Assembly (NCBI GenBank): GCA_963819885.1
Contig: CAWFXV010000032.1
Span: 186,001-250,000, forward strand
Reading direction: 5' to 3'
DNA: 64,000 nt
DNA from: JACVRX01 sp963819885
GTDB taxonomy: Bacteria; Actinomycetota; Actinomycetes; Jiangellales; Jiangellaceae
Part shown: positions 1 to 9,287 of the stretch, piece after piece
How the letters are laid out: every line of letters starts with the position of its first letter
Numbering within the stretch: the first letter of the stretch is position 1
Notes under the pieces: model-generated
What the model saw: the letters and a program-made list of their open reading frames with translations, nothing else
The model's database searches: none
What the model was told of the DNA's origin: nothing
Made by a program: the position numbers and the translations under genes

Positions 1-1194
1 CTGCACGTGTGGCTTCCCGACGCCATGGCCGGCCCGACGCCGGTCTCAGCGCTGATACACGCGGCGACGATGGTCGCCGCCGGCGTGTTCCTCGTCGCCC
101 GGCTCGACTCGGTGTTCTTGCTCTCACCTGTCGCTCTCGCCGTCTTGGCGGTAGTGGCGGCCACGACGATGGTGCTTGCCGCCCTCGCCGCGCTCGCCCA
201 AGACGACTACAAGCGGGTCCTCGCCTGGTCGACGTCCAGCCAGCTCGCGTACATGCTCGGCGGTTTGGCGGTCGGGGGATATTCCGCAGGGTTGTTCCAC
301 CTGCTCAGCCACGCCGCGTTCAAAGCGTTGCTGTTTCTCGGAGCCGGTGCCATCGCGCACGCCATCGGCACCACGATGCTCTCCGGCATGAGCGGCCTGC
401 GGCGGTCGATGCCTTTCACCTATCTGTGCAGCACGCTCGGGCTGGCCGCGCTCATGGGCCTGCCACCGTTGGGCGGATTCTTCTCCAAGGAATCGGTGCT
501 GGGTGCGGCCGAGGACGCGGCCCTGCACGGCGGTCCGCTACCCGCCTGGGCTGCCTGGTTGGTATTGCTGGCTGGCCTCTTCGCCGTCCTGGTGACGGCG
601 GCCTACGCGACCCGGGCCTGGCTGCTGGCCTTCCGTGGCCCGACCCAGTCAGTCTCGGCGACGGCGCACGATCCGCCGCCCCCGATGCGCACCGCCCTGG
701 TGCTGCTCGCGGTCCCGACTGTCCTGCTTGCCGCGCTCGCGTTCATGCCCTCGATCGTCACAGCGATGCTCAACCCAGGAGTCGGTGTGGCGACCGAGCC
801 CGCCCCTGCGTCGGTCGATGCCGGTACCGCGGCGTTGTCGCTGGCGCTAGTCGGGGTCGGTGCACTGACAGCGTTGGCCGAATGGCAGCACCTGGGCGGC
901 CGCGACCCGGCCAGCACGTTGGGCCCGGCCGGTTCACTGTTTGCGGACGGCTTCGGAATCGACCGGCTCTACGACACCGTGATCGTCAGACCCGCTACTG
1001 CGCTGTCGAGACTGGTCGTGCTGGGCGATCGCGACGTCGTGCACGCGTATGTGCGAGGTATCGGAGCGGCGGTGCGGGCCTTGGGTCGAGTGCCGCAGGC
1101 AGCCCAGGCCGGGCGGGTGCAGTCCTACGTCGCTGCAGGGCTGGCATTCGTCGCCATACTTGCCCTCGCGGGAGCGGGGGCGGCCTGGTGGTAA
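1..1194 (+). CDS. nuoL: NADH-quinone oxidoreductase subunit L, 5' truncated by the window edge
   Basis: This is the C-terminal 397 residues of NuoL, a proton-pumping antiporter-like membrane subunit of respiratory complex I. The reading frame is open from base 1 (L-H-V-W-L-P-D-A-M), so the GTG at 7 is internal. The HVWLPDAM motif, followed by an SALIHAAT stretch, is diagnostic of the Nuo antiporter family. A lysine in DDYKRVLAW (codon 71 here) corresponds to the conserved channel lysine region. Several hydrophobic helices follow, with the long C-terminal part typical of NuoL rather than NuoM/N. The stop overlaps the start of nuoM, as in other nuoA-N operons. The N-terminal half lies upstream of the window. 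Confidence 0.97.
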   Translation: MHVWLPDAMAGPTPVSALIHAATMVAAGVFLVARLDSVFLLSPVALAVLAVVAATTMVLAALAALAQDDYKRVLAWSTSSQLAYMLGGLAVGGYSAGLFHLLSHAAFKALLFLGAGAIAHAIGTTMLSGMSGLRRSMPFTYLCSTLGLAALMGLPPLGGFFSKESVLGAAEDAALHGGPLPAWAAWLVLLAGLFAVLVTAAYATRAWLLAFRGPTQSVSATAHDPPPPMRTALVLLAVPTVLLAALAFMPSIVTAMLNPGVGVATEPAPASVDAGTAALSLALVGVGALTALAEWQHLGGRDPASTLGPAGSLFADGFGIDRLYDTVIVRPATALSRLVVLGDRDVVHAYVRGIGAAVRALGRVPQAAQAGRVQSYVAAGLAFVAILALAGAGAAWW

Positions 1195-2720
1195 CCGGTC
1201 AGGCGCTCCTGCACATCGCGCTCGGAGCGCCACTCATCGCGTGCATCGGCCTCGCCGTGCTGCCCCGGCGCACCGGCGACCGGTTGGCGTCCAGCACTGG
1301 GGTCGTCGCGTCGGGCATCACTCTGCTCGCCCTGCTCGCAGCGGCAGTTCCGGTCGGCCGCGACGGCGAAGGGCAATACCATCTGGTCACTGATGTCGGC
1401 TGGGCTCCGGCGCTCGACCTTCGATGGCATCTCGGTGTCGATGGGATCTCACTGCCGTTTGCGGTCCTGACAGCCCTGCTGGTGTTCTGCTGCAGTCTCT
1501 ACACGCTGCGCGTTCGTCCCGAGGCTGGACGGCTGCGTGCGTTCGTCGCCATCGTCCTGCTCGTCGAAGTCGGGATGGTCGGCACCTTCCTCGCCCTCGA
1601 CCTGCTGCTCTTCTTCCTGTTCTTCGAGGTCGTCCTCGTTCCCATGTGGTTCCTCATTGCCTGGTGGGGAGACCCACACGATCAACCCGGGCGCACGGCG
1701 GCAGCGAACACCTTCATCCTCTACACGCTGCTCGGCTCGGCTCTGATGCTCGTCGGCTTTCTGGTCGTCCATGCGCAGACCGGCACGTTCGACATGGTCG
1801 AGCTCGCTGCCCGCGGTGGTGAAGGAATCAGCCGCAGCGCCCAACTCGTCGCGGCACTGGCCATCGTGGGCGGGCTAGCGGTGAAGGTGCCCGTCTGGCC
1901 ACTGCACAGCTGGCTGCCCGATGCCCATGCGAAGGCGCCGACCGTCGGGTCCGTGCTGCTGGCGGGCGTGCTGCTGAAGATGGGCTCCTACGGTTTGGTC
2001 CGAGTGGCCGTACCGATCGTTCCCGACGGGGTCGCTCGCCTGGCACCGGTCCTCGGGGGTCTGGCGGTGGTGGGCATCGTCTACGGGGCCCTTGCCTGTC
2101 TGGGCCAGCGCGACCTCAAGCGACTGGTCGCCTTCTCCAGCGTCGGGCACATGGGCTTTGTCGTTCTGGGGGTCGCAACGCTGACACCGGCCGGCCTGAA
2201 TGGCTCGGTCTTCGCCGGGCTCGCCCATGGCGTGATCACCGGTCTGCTGTTCTTCCTGGCCGGCGCGATCAAGGATCGGCACGGAACCAGTGACTTCGAC
2301 GAGTTGGGCGGCGGACTGTACGTCCGGCTGCCCCGGCTGGGGGCGCTGCTGACCTTCACCGCAATCGCGTCGCTCGGCCTACCGGGGCTGGCCGGGTTCT
2401 GGGGCGAGTTGCTCGCGCTGATCGGTGCCTTCGATCCGGCGGAACTGCTGCGGCGCCCGTACTTCCTGGCCTTGCTCGCCGTCGCTTTGATCGGGTTGGT
2501 CCTCACCGCCTGGTATCTGCTCGTGGTCGTGCGACGGGTCTGTCAGGGTGAGGACACCATCGGCCCACGGCTGGCCGTCCTCGGTGACGTCACCCCGCAC
2601 GAGGTCGCCTGCTGGGGACCGCTGGTGGCCCTGACCCTGGTGCTCGGGCTGTGGCCCGGTCTCGTCCTGACCCTGGTCGACCCGGCTGTGCAGGCGCTGC
2701 TCGCGGGAGCCGCGCCGTGA
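1188..2720 (+). CDS. nuoM: NADH-quinone oxidoreductase subunit M
   Basis: A 510-residue antiporter-like membrane subunit of complex I. I chose GTG 1188, which overlaps the nuoL stop by 7 bases and has a purine-rich GGAGCGGGGG stretch at 1171-1180. FLFFEVVLVPMWFLI carries the conserved membrane glutamate (Glu147, equivalent to E. coli NuoM Glu144). VKVPVWPLHSWLPDAH holds the conserved lysine and the broken-helix motif. About 14 hydrophobic segments are expected and visible. Its length matches the family. The stop overlaps the nuoN GTG start by one step (GTGA), so the three subunits are translationally coupled. Confidence 0.97.
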   Translation: MVTGQALLHIALGAPLIACIGLAVLPRRTGDRLASSTGVVASGITLLALLAAAVPVGRDGEGQYHLVTDVGWAPALDLRWHLGVDGISLPFAVLTALLVFCCSLYTLRVRPEAGRLRAFVAIVLLVEVGMVGTFLALDLLLFFLFFEVVLVPMWFLIAWWGDPHDQPGRTAAANTFILYTLLGSALMLVGFLVVHAQTGTFDMVELAARGGEGISRSAQLVAALAIVGGLAVKVPVWPLHSWLPDAHAKAPTVGSVLLAGVLLKMGSYGLVRVAVPIVPDGVARLAPVLGGLAVVGIVYGALACLGQRDLKRLVAFSSVGHMGFVVLGVATLTPAGLNGSVFAGLAHGVITGLLFFLAGAIKDRHGTSDFDELGGGLYVRLPRLGALLTFTAIASLGLPGLAGFWGELLALIGAFDPAELLRRPYFLALLAVALIGLVLTAWYLLVVVRRVCQGEDTIGPRLAVLGDVTPHEVACWGPLVALTLVLGLWPGLVLTLVDPAVQALLAGAAP

Positions 2721-4231
2721 CGGAGTTCGCGCAGGGTGTCGAGTGGTTGACCGTCGGGCCGGCGGTGCTGACGGCTGTCACAGCACTGGCTGTACTGGTC
2801 GCGGATCTGTGGTTGCCGCGTCGGGCCGCTGCGGTCCTCACGACAATCTCCGTCGCCGGGACCCTGGCGGGGCTGGTTGTCGTCGGGATGCTGTGGGGGG
2901 ATGCGAGGAACACCTTCTGTATCGCCGGATCGCCCGGGGAACTCGAGTCGTGCTCCTACGTCGTCAACCCGATCACGTTGGTGTTCCAGGCAGTAGTACT
3001 CCTCGGGACGATTGTGGTGCTGCTCCTCGCGCACCGGGACGTGGTTTCCGGCGCCCACCCGCTGCCGCCTGGCGAGACCGGTTTTCTCATCCTGGCCTCG
3101 GCGACCGGCGCGCTCGTTCTCGCCGCGGCCCGGGACCTGGCCACGATCGTGGTGGCCCTGGAGGTTGTCTCCTTGCCGGCGTTCGCACTCGTCGGCCTGC
3201 GGCGACGCGATGCGCGTGGCGCCGAGGCCGCCCTGACGTTCTTCCTGGTGTCAGTCGTCTCGGTTGCCGTCATGCTGTACGGGGTCAGCCTGGTCTATGG
3301 CGCGACCGGCTCGCTGCACCTGGACCGCATCGCGGGCGTGCTCGCAGACCCGGCGAGTCGAACGTCGGTGGCGACGGCCGGCGTCGTGCTCACCTTGGTC
3401 GGGCTGGCGTTCAAGGTCGGAGCCGTTCCATTCCACTTCTGGGTTCCCGACACCTACGCGGGCGCGCCAGTGGTGGTTGCCGCATTCCTCTCGGTCGTGT
3501 CCAAGGCGGCGGGCATCGTCGGGCTCGTGATCGTCGTCGGCCAGGGATTTCCGGCATATGCCGACGTCTGGGCCCCCGCGATCGCCGTTGTTTCGGTGGC
3601 CACGATGACGCTGGGCAACGTCGCGGCGCTGCGCCAGCGGCGTGCCGTCCGGCTGCTCGCCTGGTCGTCCGTCGCACAATCCGGATACATGCTCGCTCCG
3701 CTCGGCGTGGCGGCGAGCGGGGTGAGCGGTGCACAGCTGGGGGCGGCGATGTCCGCGGTCGTCGCCTACATCTGCGTCTACGCGGTGGTCAACCTGGCAG
3801 CGTTCGGCGTTGTGGTCGTCGTGACCCGCAACCGACCGTCGGGACTGATCGAGGACTACCGGGGTCTGGCCTACTCCGAGCCCGCGAGCGCGGCCGCCCT
3901 GGCGTTCGGTCTGTTGGCGCTGGCCGGACTGCCGCCCGGTGTGGCCGGGTTGTGGGCGAAGGTCGTCGTGATCGACTCGGCGGTGTCCGGTGGGGCTATC
4001 TGGCTTGCCGTGGCGATCGCCGTGAACACCGTCATCGCTCTTGCCTACTACCTGCGCTGGACCGCCCTCCTGTTCGCGGGGCGACGCGCCGGACAAGAGG
4101 CGGTGTCGTACGACGTTCCGGCGACGTCCGGGCTGGCGGTCGGGATCGCCCTGGCGGCTGGTGTGGCGTTCTCCGTGCTGCCGCAGCTGGTGCTGGGCCT
4201 GGCCGACGTCAGTGCCGGACTGTTGGGCTGA
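2717..4231 (+). CDS. nuoN: NADH-quinone oxidoreductase subunit N
   Basis: A 504-residue antiporter-like subunit, the last gene of the nuo operon. The GTG at 2717 overlaps the nuoM stop (GTGA). Family motifs include LVGLAFKVGAVPFHFWVPD followed by TYAGAP, and a later LLAWSSVAQSGYML segment typical of NuoN. It is hydrophobic throughout, with about 14 transmembrane segments. Together with NuoL and NuoM it forms the proton-translocating arm that passes energy from NADH oxidation and quinone reduction to the membrane potential. Nothing is missing or broken. Confidence 0.97.
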   Translation: MTEFAQGVEWLTVGPAVLTAVTALAVLVADLWLPRRAAAVLTTISVAGTLAGLVVVGMLWGDARNTFCIAGSPGELESCSYVVNPITLVFQAVVLLGTIVVLLLAHRDVVSGAHPLPPGETGFLILASATGALVLAAARDLATIVVALEVVSLPAFALVGLRRRDARGAEAALTFFLVSVVSVAVMLYGVSLVYGATGSLHLDRIAGVLADPASRTSVATAGVVLTLVGLAFKVGAVPFHFWVPDTYAGAPVVVAAFLSVVSKAAGIVGLVIVVGQGFPAYADVWAPAIAVVSVATMTLGNVAALRQRRAVRLLAWSSVAQSGYMLAPLGVAASGVSGAQLGAAMSAVVAYICVYAVVNLAAFGVVVVVTRNRPSGLIEDYRGLAYSEPASAAALAFGLLALAGLPPGVAGLWAKVVVIDSAVSGGAIWLAVAIAVNTVIALAYYLRWTALLFAGRRAGQEAVSYDVPATSGLAVGIALAAGVAFSVLPQLVLGLADVSAGLLG

Positions 4232-4328
4232 CCCACGGCGCGGCTGGGAACGCGGCTCGGCGGCGGTACGTTGCGGATACGACACCCGTGACCACTCCCA
4301 GTCGCCGGGACGATCACGAGAGGTTGAC

Positions 4329-5180
4329 GTGCATCGCAACGGGCTCAAGACAGCGGCCCTGCTCGGGCTGCTGTCGGCGGTGATCCTGTTCGTAGGGTCA
4401 CTTTTCGGCACCACCGGGCTCTGGATCGCCCTCATCATCGCCCTCGCGACCAATGGCTACGCGTATTTCAACAGCGACAAGGTCGCGCTGCGATCGATGC
4501 GGGCCTACCCCGTCGGTGAAGCGCAGCAGCCGGTCATGTATCGCATCGTGCGCGAGCTGTCGACGTCGGCGCGTCAGCCGATGCCCCGCTTGTTCGTGAG
4601 CCCCACCCGGGCGCCCAATGCCTTTGCTACCGGACGCAATCCCGCGAACGCTGCCGTCTGCTGCACCGAGGGAATCCTGACGATCCTCACCGAAAGGGAG
4701 CTTCGAGCAGTCCTCGGGCACGAGCTGGCCCACGTATACAACCGCGATATCCTGACCTCGTCGGTGGCTGCCACGCTCGCCGGCGTGATCATGTTCATGG
4801 CGAGCTTCGCGTTCTTCCTGCCGCACAGCGACGACGACGGCGGGCCCGGCCCGTTCGCAGCGCTGCTGTTCATGGTGCTTGGGCCGATCGCCGCGTCGGT
4901 GATCCATCTCGCCATCAGCCGATCTCGGGAGTTCGAGGCGGATGCCGACGGCGCCCGCCTGACTGGTGACCCGCTGGCCCTGGCCAGTGCTCTCCGAAAG
5001 CTCGAGATGGGTACCCGCCAGCTACCCCTGCCGGCGGAACGTGAGGTGGTTGCCGCCAGTCACTTGATGATCGCCAACCCGTTCCGCGTCGGCGACGGAG
5101 TGGCCAGACTGTTCTCGTCGCATCCGCCGATGGCCGAGCGCATCGCCCGGCTCGAAGCGATGTTCGGCTATCGCCGCTGA
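4329..5180 (+). CDS. htpX: Membrane zinc metalloprotease HtpX
   Basis: A 283-residue M48-family integral membrane protease that degrades damaged membrane proteins. The start is GTG 4329, preceded by GAGAGGTTG (4317-4326). The protein has two N-terminal hydrophobic segments (about residues 10-47), the zinc-binding HELAH motif at residues 131-135, and a downstream SREFEADADGA motif supplying the third zinc ligand. Two further hydrophobic segments lie between these motifs, as in the family. Length agrees with other HtpX proteins. It follows nuoN by 97 bases and is probably transcribed separately, and it converges with the cyclase gene on the other strand. Confidence 0.95.
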   Translation: MHRNGLKTAALLGLLSAVILFVGSLFGTTGLWIALIIALATNGYAYFNSDKVALRSMRAYPVGEAQQPVMYRIVRELSTSARQPMPRLFVSPTRAPNAFATGRNPANAAVCCTEGILTILTERELRAVLGHELAHVYNRDILTSSVAATLAGVIMFMASFAFFLPHSDDDGGPGPFAALLFMVLGPIAASVIHLAISRSREFEADADGARLTGDPLALASALRKLEMGTRQLPLPAEREVVAASHLMIANPFRVGDGVARLFSSHPPMAERIARLEAMFGYRR

Positions 5181-5230
5181 ACTGCGCTCCGGCTCGGAGC
5201 CCGCCGGCGCCTGCTGGGACGGTTTGGGCG

Positions 5231-6616
5231 TCAGACGGCATCCCGGCCCAAGGCGATGAGCCGGAACGCCTCGAGCGGCTCTGCCTTACCCTTCAGGCGC
5301 AGTAATCCCAGTGATTCGGTGTCCGCGTCGGGCAACAGGTCCTTGGTACCGGGGCCGATCGCGACCTGGCCACCGGGCGCGATGCCTTCGAGTCGGGATG
5401 CGACGTTCACGATGTCGCCGATCACCGTGTGCGTACGCCCTCCCTCCGTTCCGAGCAGGCTGAGCGAGACCGGCCCGCTGTTGATTCCGACCCGGAAGCG
5501 GGGCCACTCGGGGTGTTCCTCGGCCAGCCGTGCCGCGGATTCCTGCAGCGCCAGCCCGGCGGCGGCGGCAAGCCTGGGGTGGTCGGGCTGATCACCTTTC
5601 TTGTTGAAGGTGACCATCAGCGCGTCGCCGATGATCCGCTCGATGTCCCCGCCGAACTCGTGCACGATCCGCGGAACGACCACCTTGAAATAGGCGTTCA
5701 GCATTTCCGTGACCTCGGCCGGCTGGTGGGCTTCGGAGAAGCTGGTGAAGCCTTGGAGATCCGCGAACAGGACGCTGATCTCGCGGTTTCCCGCCAGCGT
5801 GTCGTCAAGGTAGAGGTCGGCGAAGCGCTCCTCATGCCATTGGATACGCGCTCCCACGGCCACGAGCCCGAACGCAGCGAGCAGGAGGATATGCCACTCC
5901 CACCACGAGAGGGCCCAGTTGCGGGCGAACACGACCGCGACTATTGCCTCTGCGAGCAGCACGAACGCCGACATCATCGAAAGCAACATCAGCGACGGCC
6001 GCTGCCGCCAGAGCTGGAGATAGCGGATGGCGCTCAGGCAATACAGCGCGATGGCGGGCACGGCGATCGCGGCGAGGATGCCGTCGGCACGCTCTGGTAC
6101 TCCCTCGTGATTCAGCGGCGGAAGTTGCGCTAGTGACGCGACGGCCCACAGTGCCATCGCCCCGAGTAACAGCAGCCGCAGCCACCGGCCCAGCCGCATC
6201 ACGCTGACCGCTCGCTGACTGGACAGGTCGATTGTGGAGACGGCGGCGAGGACCGAGCCGAGCGCCAGACCGATCGGCGTGGCGAGCACGAAGCCGGCAT
6301 TAGGTGTCTGCAGTAGCACTCCGGGGGTGGCCAGGGCGTGCAGCCCCAGAAAGCCGGCCGTAGCCAAATAGGCGAGGGACACCACGAGGACGCGGCCGTC
6401 CCCGCGGCGCGATGCGGCCACGCTGGTCGTGTACGCCAGGGCCGCGCTCGTCGCGGCTGTGATCAGGACCAGCCAGAAGTGGGCGGGGTGGTTCTCCCAG
6501 TGCACGTCCAGCTCCGGCCGGCGGAGCAGGAGAGCCAATCCGGCCAGTGGCAACAACAGCACGATCGCCGTGAGGACCAGCATGCGCGTGGAGTAGACGA
6601 ATCGCTGTTCACGCAC
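5231..6616 (-). CDS. Membrane-anchored class III adenylate/guanylate cyclase
   Basis: A 461-residue protein with about seven or eight hydrophobic segments in residues 11-256 and a cytoplasmic class III nucleotidyl cyclase domain at about 278-455. The two metal-binding aspartates are present (Asp286 in FADLQGF, Asp331 in IGDALM), as are the DIVNVASRLE segment with Asp401, Asn404 and Arg408. The residue that is usually the purine-specifying lysine before IGD is Arg327 (ERIIGD), so substrate preference is uncertain. The start is GTG 6616, overlapping the end of the upstream oxidoreductase gene by 8 bases, so it is the third gene of an operon with yajQ and that oxidoreductase. cAMP production is inferred from the family. 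Confidence 0.85.
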   Translation of the reverse strand: MREQRFVYSTRMLVLTAIVLLLPLAGLALLLRRPELDVHWENHPAHFWLVLITAATSAALAYTTSVAASRRGDGRVLVVSLAYLATAGFLGLHALATPGVLLQTPNAGFVLATPIGLALGSVLAAVSTIDLSSQRAVSVMRLGRWLRLLLLGAMALWAVASLAQLPPLNHEGVPERADGILAAIAVPAIALYCLSAIRYLQLWRQRPSLMLLSMMSAFVLLAEAIVAVVFARNWALSWWEWHILLLAAFGLVAVGARIQWHEERFADLYLDDTLAGNREISVLFADLQGFTSFSEAHQPAEVTEMLNAYFKVVVPRIVHEFGGDIERIIGDALMVTFNKKGDQPDHPRLAAAAGLALQESAARLAEEHPEWPRFRVGINSGPVSLSLLGTEGGRTHTVIGDIVNVASRLEGIAPGGQVAIGPGTKDLLPDADTESLGLLRLKGKAEPLEAFRLIALGRDAV

Positions 6617-8351
6617 CGGGTACCTTCAGGTGCTGATACAGCTGGGAGACGACGACGGAGCCCTCGCCGACGGCAGAGGCGATCCGCTTCACCGACCCGC
6701 AGCGGGCATCTCCCACGACGAAAAGGCCAGGAAGCGTGGTCTCGTTGGGCTGCGGTGCGCGGTCCAGAGGCCACAACTCGCTGGCCGACGCGTCTGATCC
6801 GGCCAAGACGAAGCCGTGTGCGTCACGGCCGACCGACTCCGGGAGCCAGTCGGTGCACGGGTGAGCGCCGATCATCACGAACAGGCCACTGGTTGTCAGT
6901 GACTTCTCGGCGCCGGTGGGGGTGTGCCGGATAGTTACTTCTTCGAGGCGGCCATCACCCGCGCCGTCGACCACGACGGTGGAGGTATGGATCACGACGT
7001 TGGCAGCCGACTCGATCGCATCGATCAGGTAGGCCGACATTTCCGCAGCCATGTCGTACGCGCGGACGACGAGAGTGACCTGTCGGCAGTAGCGAGCCAG
7101 GTCGAGTACCGCCTGACCGGCGGAGTTCCCCCCGCCTACCACCATGGCATCCAGCCCAGTGAGCGCGTGGGCCTCGGAGACACTCGCCCCGTAGTAGACC
7201 CCAGAACCGGAAAGCGCCTCGAGCGAGGGGACGCCGAGCCGGCGATACGACGCACCGGTGGCCAGCACGACGGTGCGTGCGGAGACCTCGCCGATGCCGT
7301 CGATCTCGGTGGCGAAGCTCGCGGCGCCGTCCCCGCGTTGGAGCCCGATGACCTCTCGCATGAGGACGAAACGAGCGCCGAGCACCCACGCCTGCTGGTA
7401 ACCACGCTGGGCGAGTTCGGAGCCGCGGATGCCGCGGGAGAAGCCGAGATAGTTCCGGATCAGGGAACTGCTGCCTGCCTGGCCGCCGATGGACTCGCGT
7501 TCCACGACGAGTGTGCGCATTCCCTCGGAGGCTGCAAACACGGCGGCCGCAAGCCCACCAGGGCCCGCGCCGATCACCAGGACGTCGAAGTCACGATCGG
7601 AAGCCGGCAGCGTCGTGTGTATCCCCCACGCCTCGGCGATCTCCGAGTCGGTGGGATCGTGCAAGACGGCACCACCGACGGCCGGCATCCATACCAGCAC
7701 GTCGGAATCGGACGCTTCCTCACCCATCGCCCGTAGTGCCGCGTTGGCGGGTTCGGAACCTCGATCCCGGAAGGCGTGAGGGATCCCGTTACGGCTGAGC
7801 AGATTCCGGATCGCATGCCCGCGTGCCGACAGCTGATCCGCGATCACGACCACCTCGCGGAGATTGGAGACATCCCGCCGGGACCACTCCTGAACGAACT
7901 CCGCGACGGTGCGATGGAACAGTTCGTCGCGTTCGATCCACGGCTTGAGGACGTAGTAGTCGATGTCGCCGACCGCCATTGACCTGAGAATCGCGCTGGC
8001 GGCGCCGCGATCGGCCCACGCGCCCCACTCGATGAGGAGGGCGCGTCCGGCGTTGGGGTGCAGTCTCCGTGCCCGGGTCAACAGGTGTTCCCGATCTGGG
8101 TCAGGCAGCGCATGGTCGACCAGCACGAGCGCAACCTGTTGGCCGGCAGAATGGGCGGTGTCGAGGAGCCGAGTCGCGTCGTCCGCCACGGCTTCCCCGC
8201 GGACCCGGAAGTCGCTGCCAAAGCTGCGCTGGAGCTCCGACTCGATCCGGTCGAGCTTGGCCGGATCGACGTCGACTGCCAGTAGCAACGGCCTCATGGC
8301 GCCGTTGGTCTGCCCCATGGACCGAGAGTAGGACCCGCTGTCGGGGGACAT
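6609..8351 (-). CDS. Receiver-domain / thioredoxin-reductase-like FAD oxidoreductase fusion
   Basis: Numbered from ATG 8351 the protein has 580 residues. Residues 20-150 resemble a response-regulator receiver with acidic residues Asp27/Asp29, a candidate phospho-acceptor Asp79 (VLVDH) and a lysine in VLKPW. Residues 165-245 form a small thioredoxin-fold-like linker. Residues 254-575 are a thioredoxin-reductase-type flavoprotein with FAD motif GAGPGG, NADPH motif GGGNSAG and C-terminal VGDAR. At the position of the redox CxxC the sequence reads GVYYGASVSEA, with no cysteines, as in other receiver-fused members I know of. It therefore probably does not reduce thioredoxin by the classical route. 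Alternative starts are ATG 8318 and ATG 8297; 8351 was chosen because it lies 12 bases after yajQ. Confidence 0.85.
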   Translation of the reverse strand: MSPDSGSYSRSMGQTNGAMRPLLLAVDVDPAKLDRIESELQRSFGSDFRVRGEAVADDATRLLDTAHSAGQQVALVLVDHALPDPDREHLLTRARRLHPNAGRALLIEWGAWADRGAASAILRSMAVGDIDYYVLKPWIERDELFHRTVAEFVQEWSRRDVSNLREVVVIADQLSARGHAIRNLLSRNGIPHAFRDRGSEPANAALRAMGEEASDSDVLVWMPAVGGAVLHDPTDSEIAEAWGIHTTLPASDRDFDVLVIGAGPGGLAAAVFAASEGMRTLVVERESIGGQAGSSSLIRNYLGFSRGIRGSELAQRGYQQAWVLGARFVLMREVIGLQRGDGAASFATEIDGIGEVSARTVVLATGASYRRLGVPSLEALSGSGVYYGASVSEAHALTGLDAMVVGGGNSAGQAVLDLARYCRQVTLVVRAYDMAAEMSAYLIDAIESAANVVIHTSTVVVDGAGDGRLEEVTIRHTPTGAEKSLTTSGLFVMIGAHPCTDWLPESVGRDAHGFVLAGSDASASELWPLDRAPQPNETTLPGLFVVGDARCGSVKRIASAVGEGSVVVSQLYQHLKVPGA

Positions 8352-8363
8352 GTGCGCTCGGGG

Positions 8364-8858
8364 TCAGCGGTAGTTGACGAACTGGAGGGCGAAGTCGAAG
8401 TCCTGTTGCTTCAGCAGCGCGATGACGGCCTGCAGGTCGTCCTTCTTCTTGGCCGACACCCGCACCTCGTCGCCCTGCACCTGGCACCGAACGGTTCGCG
8501 GCGCCTGTTCCCGAATGACCTTGGTGACCTTCTTGGCCTGCTCCTGGGTCAGCCCGTTCTGCAACGTCGCACCGATCTTGTACAGCCTGCCGGACGCCCG
8601 CGGTTCGCCGGCGTCGAGCGCCTTCAGTGAAACGCCACGCTTGACCAGCTTGTCCTTGAACACGTCGAGCACCGCCGCCACACGGTCCTCACCCGACGCC
8701 TCCATCTCGACCCCGAAGTCGCCGGCCCACCGGATCGCGGCGTCGGTGTTCCGGAAGTCGAAGCGCTGGCCGATCTCGCGCGCAGCCTGGTTGAGCGCGT
8801 TGTCGACCTCCTGCCGGTCGACCTTGCTGACGACGTCGAACGAGGACTCACCGGCCAC
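8364..8858 (-). CDS. yajQ: YajQ family nucleotide-binding protein
   Basis: A 164-residue protein matching the full length of the YajQ/DUF520 family. It starts GESSFDVVSKVDRQEVDNAL and ends DFALQFVNYR, both typical. Family members are two-ferredoxin-fold proteins that bind nucleotides or RNA; some bind cyclic di-GMP. The GTG start has a strong GAAGGGAG ribosome site (complement of 8865-8872). It is the first gene of a minus-strand operon with the receiver-flavoprotein fusion (12-base gap) and the nucleotidyl cyclase, which hints at a nucleotide-signalling role, although the function in actinobacteria is not established. Confidence 0.95.
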   Translation of the reverse strand: MAGESSFDVVSKVDRQEVDNALNQAAREIGQRFDFRNTDAAIRWAGDFGVEMEASGEDRVAAVLDVFKDKLVKRGVSLKALDAGEPRASGRLYKIGATLQNGLTQEQAKKVTKVIREQAPRTVRCQVQGDEVRVSAKKKDDLQAVIALLKQQDFDFALQFVNYR

Positions 8859-8950
8859 GTCAAGCTCCCTTCGTCGCTGGCAATCACGTCGCCAGCCTCA
8901 GCCACCACTGAGGTATCCTTCCAGCCGGTCGGGCGGGAGTCCGATGACCC

Positions 8951-9033
8951 GGCAGGTTGCCCGAGTGGCCAAAGGGAGCGGTCTGTAAAACCGTCGGCGT
9001 ACGCCTACGTTGGTTCGAACCCAACACCTGCCA
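8951..9033 (+). tRNA. tRNA-Tyr (GTA)
   Basis: An 83-base class II tRNA. The acceptor arms GGCAGGT (8951-8957) and ACCTGCC (9026-9032) pair fully, with discriminator A at 9033. The anticodon loop CTGTAAA carries GTA, and a long variable arm and the T arm GTTGGTTCGAACCCAAC are present. CCA is not encoded. Its 3' end is duplicated imperfectly about 770 bases downstream. Confidence 0.97.
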
Positions 9034-9034
9034 C
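9008..9034 (+). repeat. tRNA-Tyr 3' end: first copy of a 27-bp att-like direct repeat
   Basis: Bases 9008-9034 (start CGTTGGTTCGAACCCAACAC) recur at 9775-9801 with a single mismatch (T versus A near the end). The repeat covers the T arm and 3' acceptor strand of tRNA-Tyr, the usual crossover region of tRNA-integrating phages and islands. Confidence 0.75.
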
Positions 9035-9287
9035 AAGCCGGACATAGTTGCCTGACCACCGGCCGCGTGTTCATTGGGTGCGGCCGGGAGCGAAAGCACC
9101 TGGCGGACGTGTTGTAACCGCTAGCATCGAGGTAGCCAGCGGGTTGCGCCGATCGGGGCGGAGTCGATCTGACGAGGGCTCCCTGTCATCCAATGACCCA
9201 CCGTGTTCGAGTAAGAGATGTGCCGGGGTCCGGGGGCGGCCCGACCCCGACGGCAATGGTGCGCAGCGACATCGAGGAGGGGGTCTG

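Noticed and set aside
9..1187. The nuoM frame extended upstream through nuoL
   Set aside because: The extension is Arg/Ala-rich and overlaps the real nuoL frame; the conserved NuoM sequence begins at GTG 1188.
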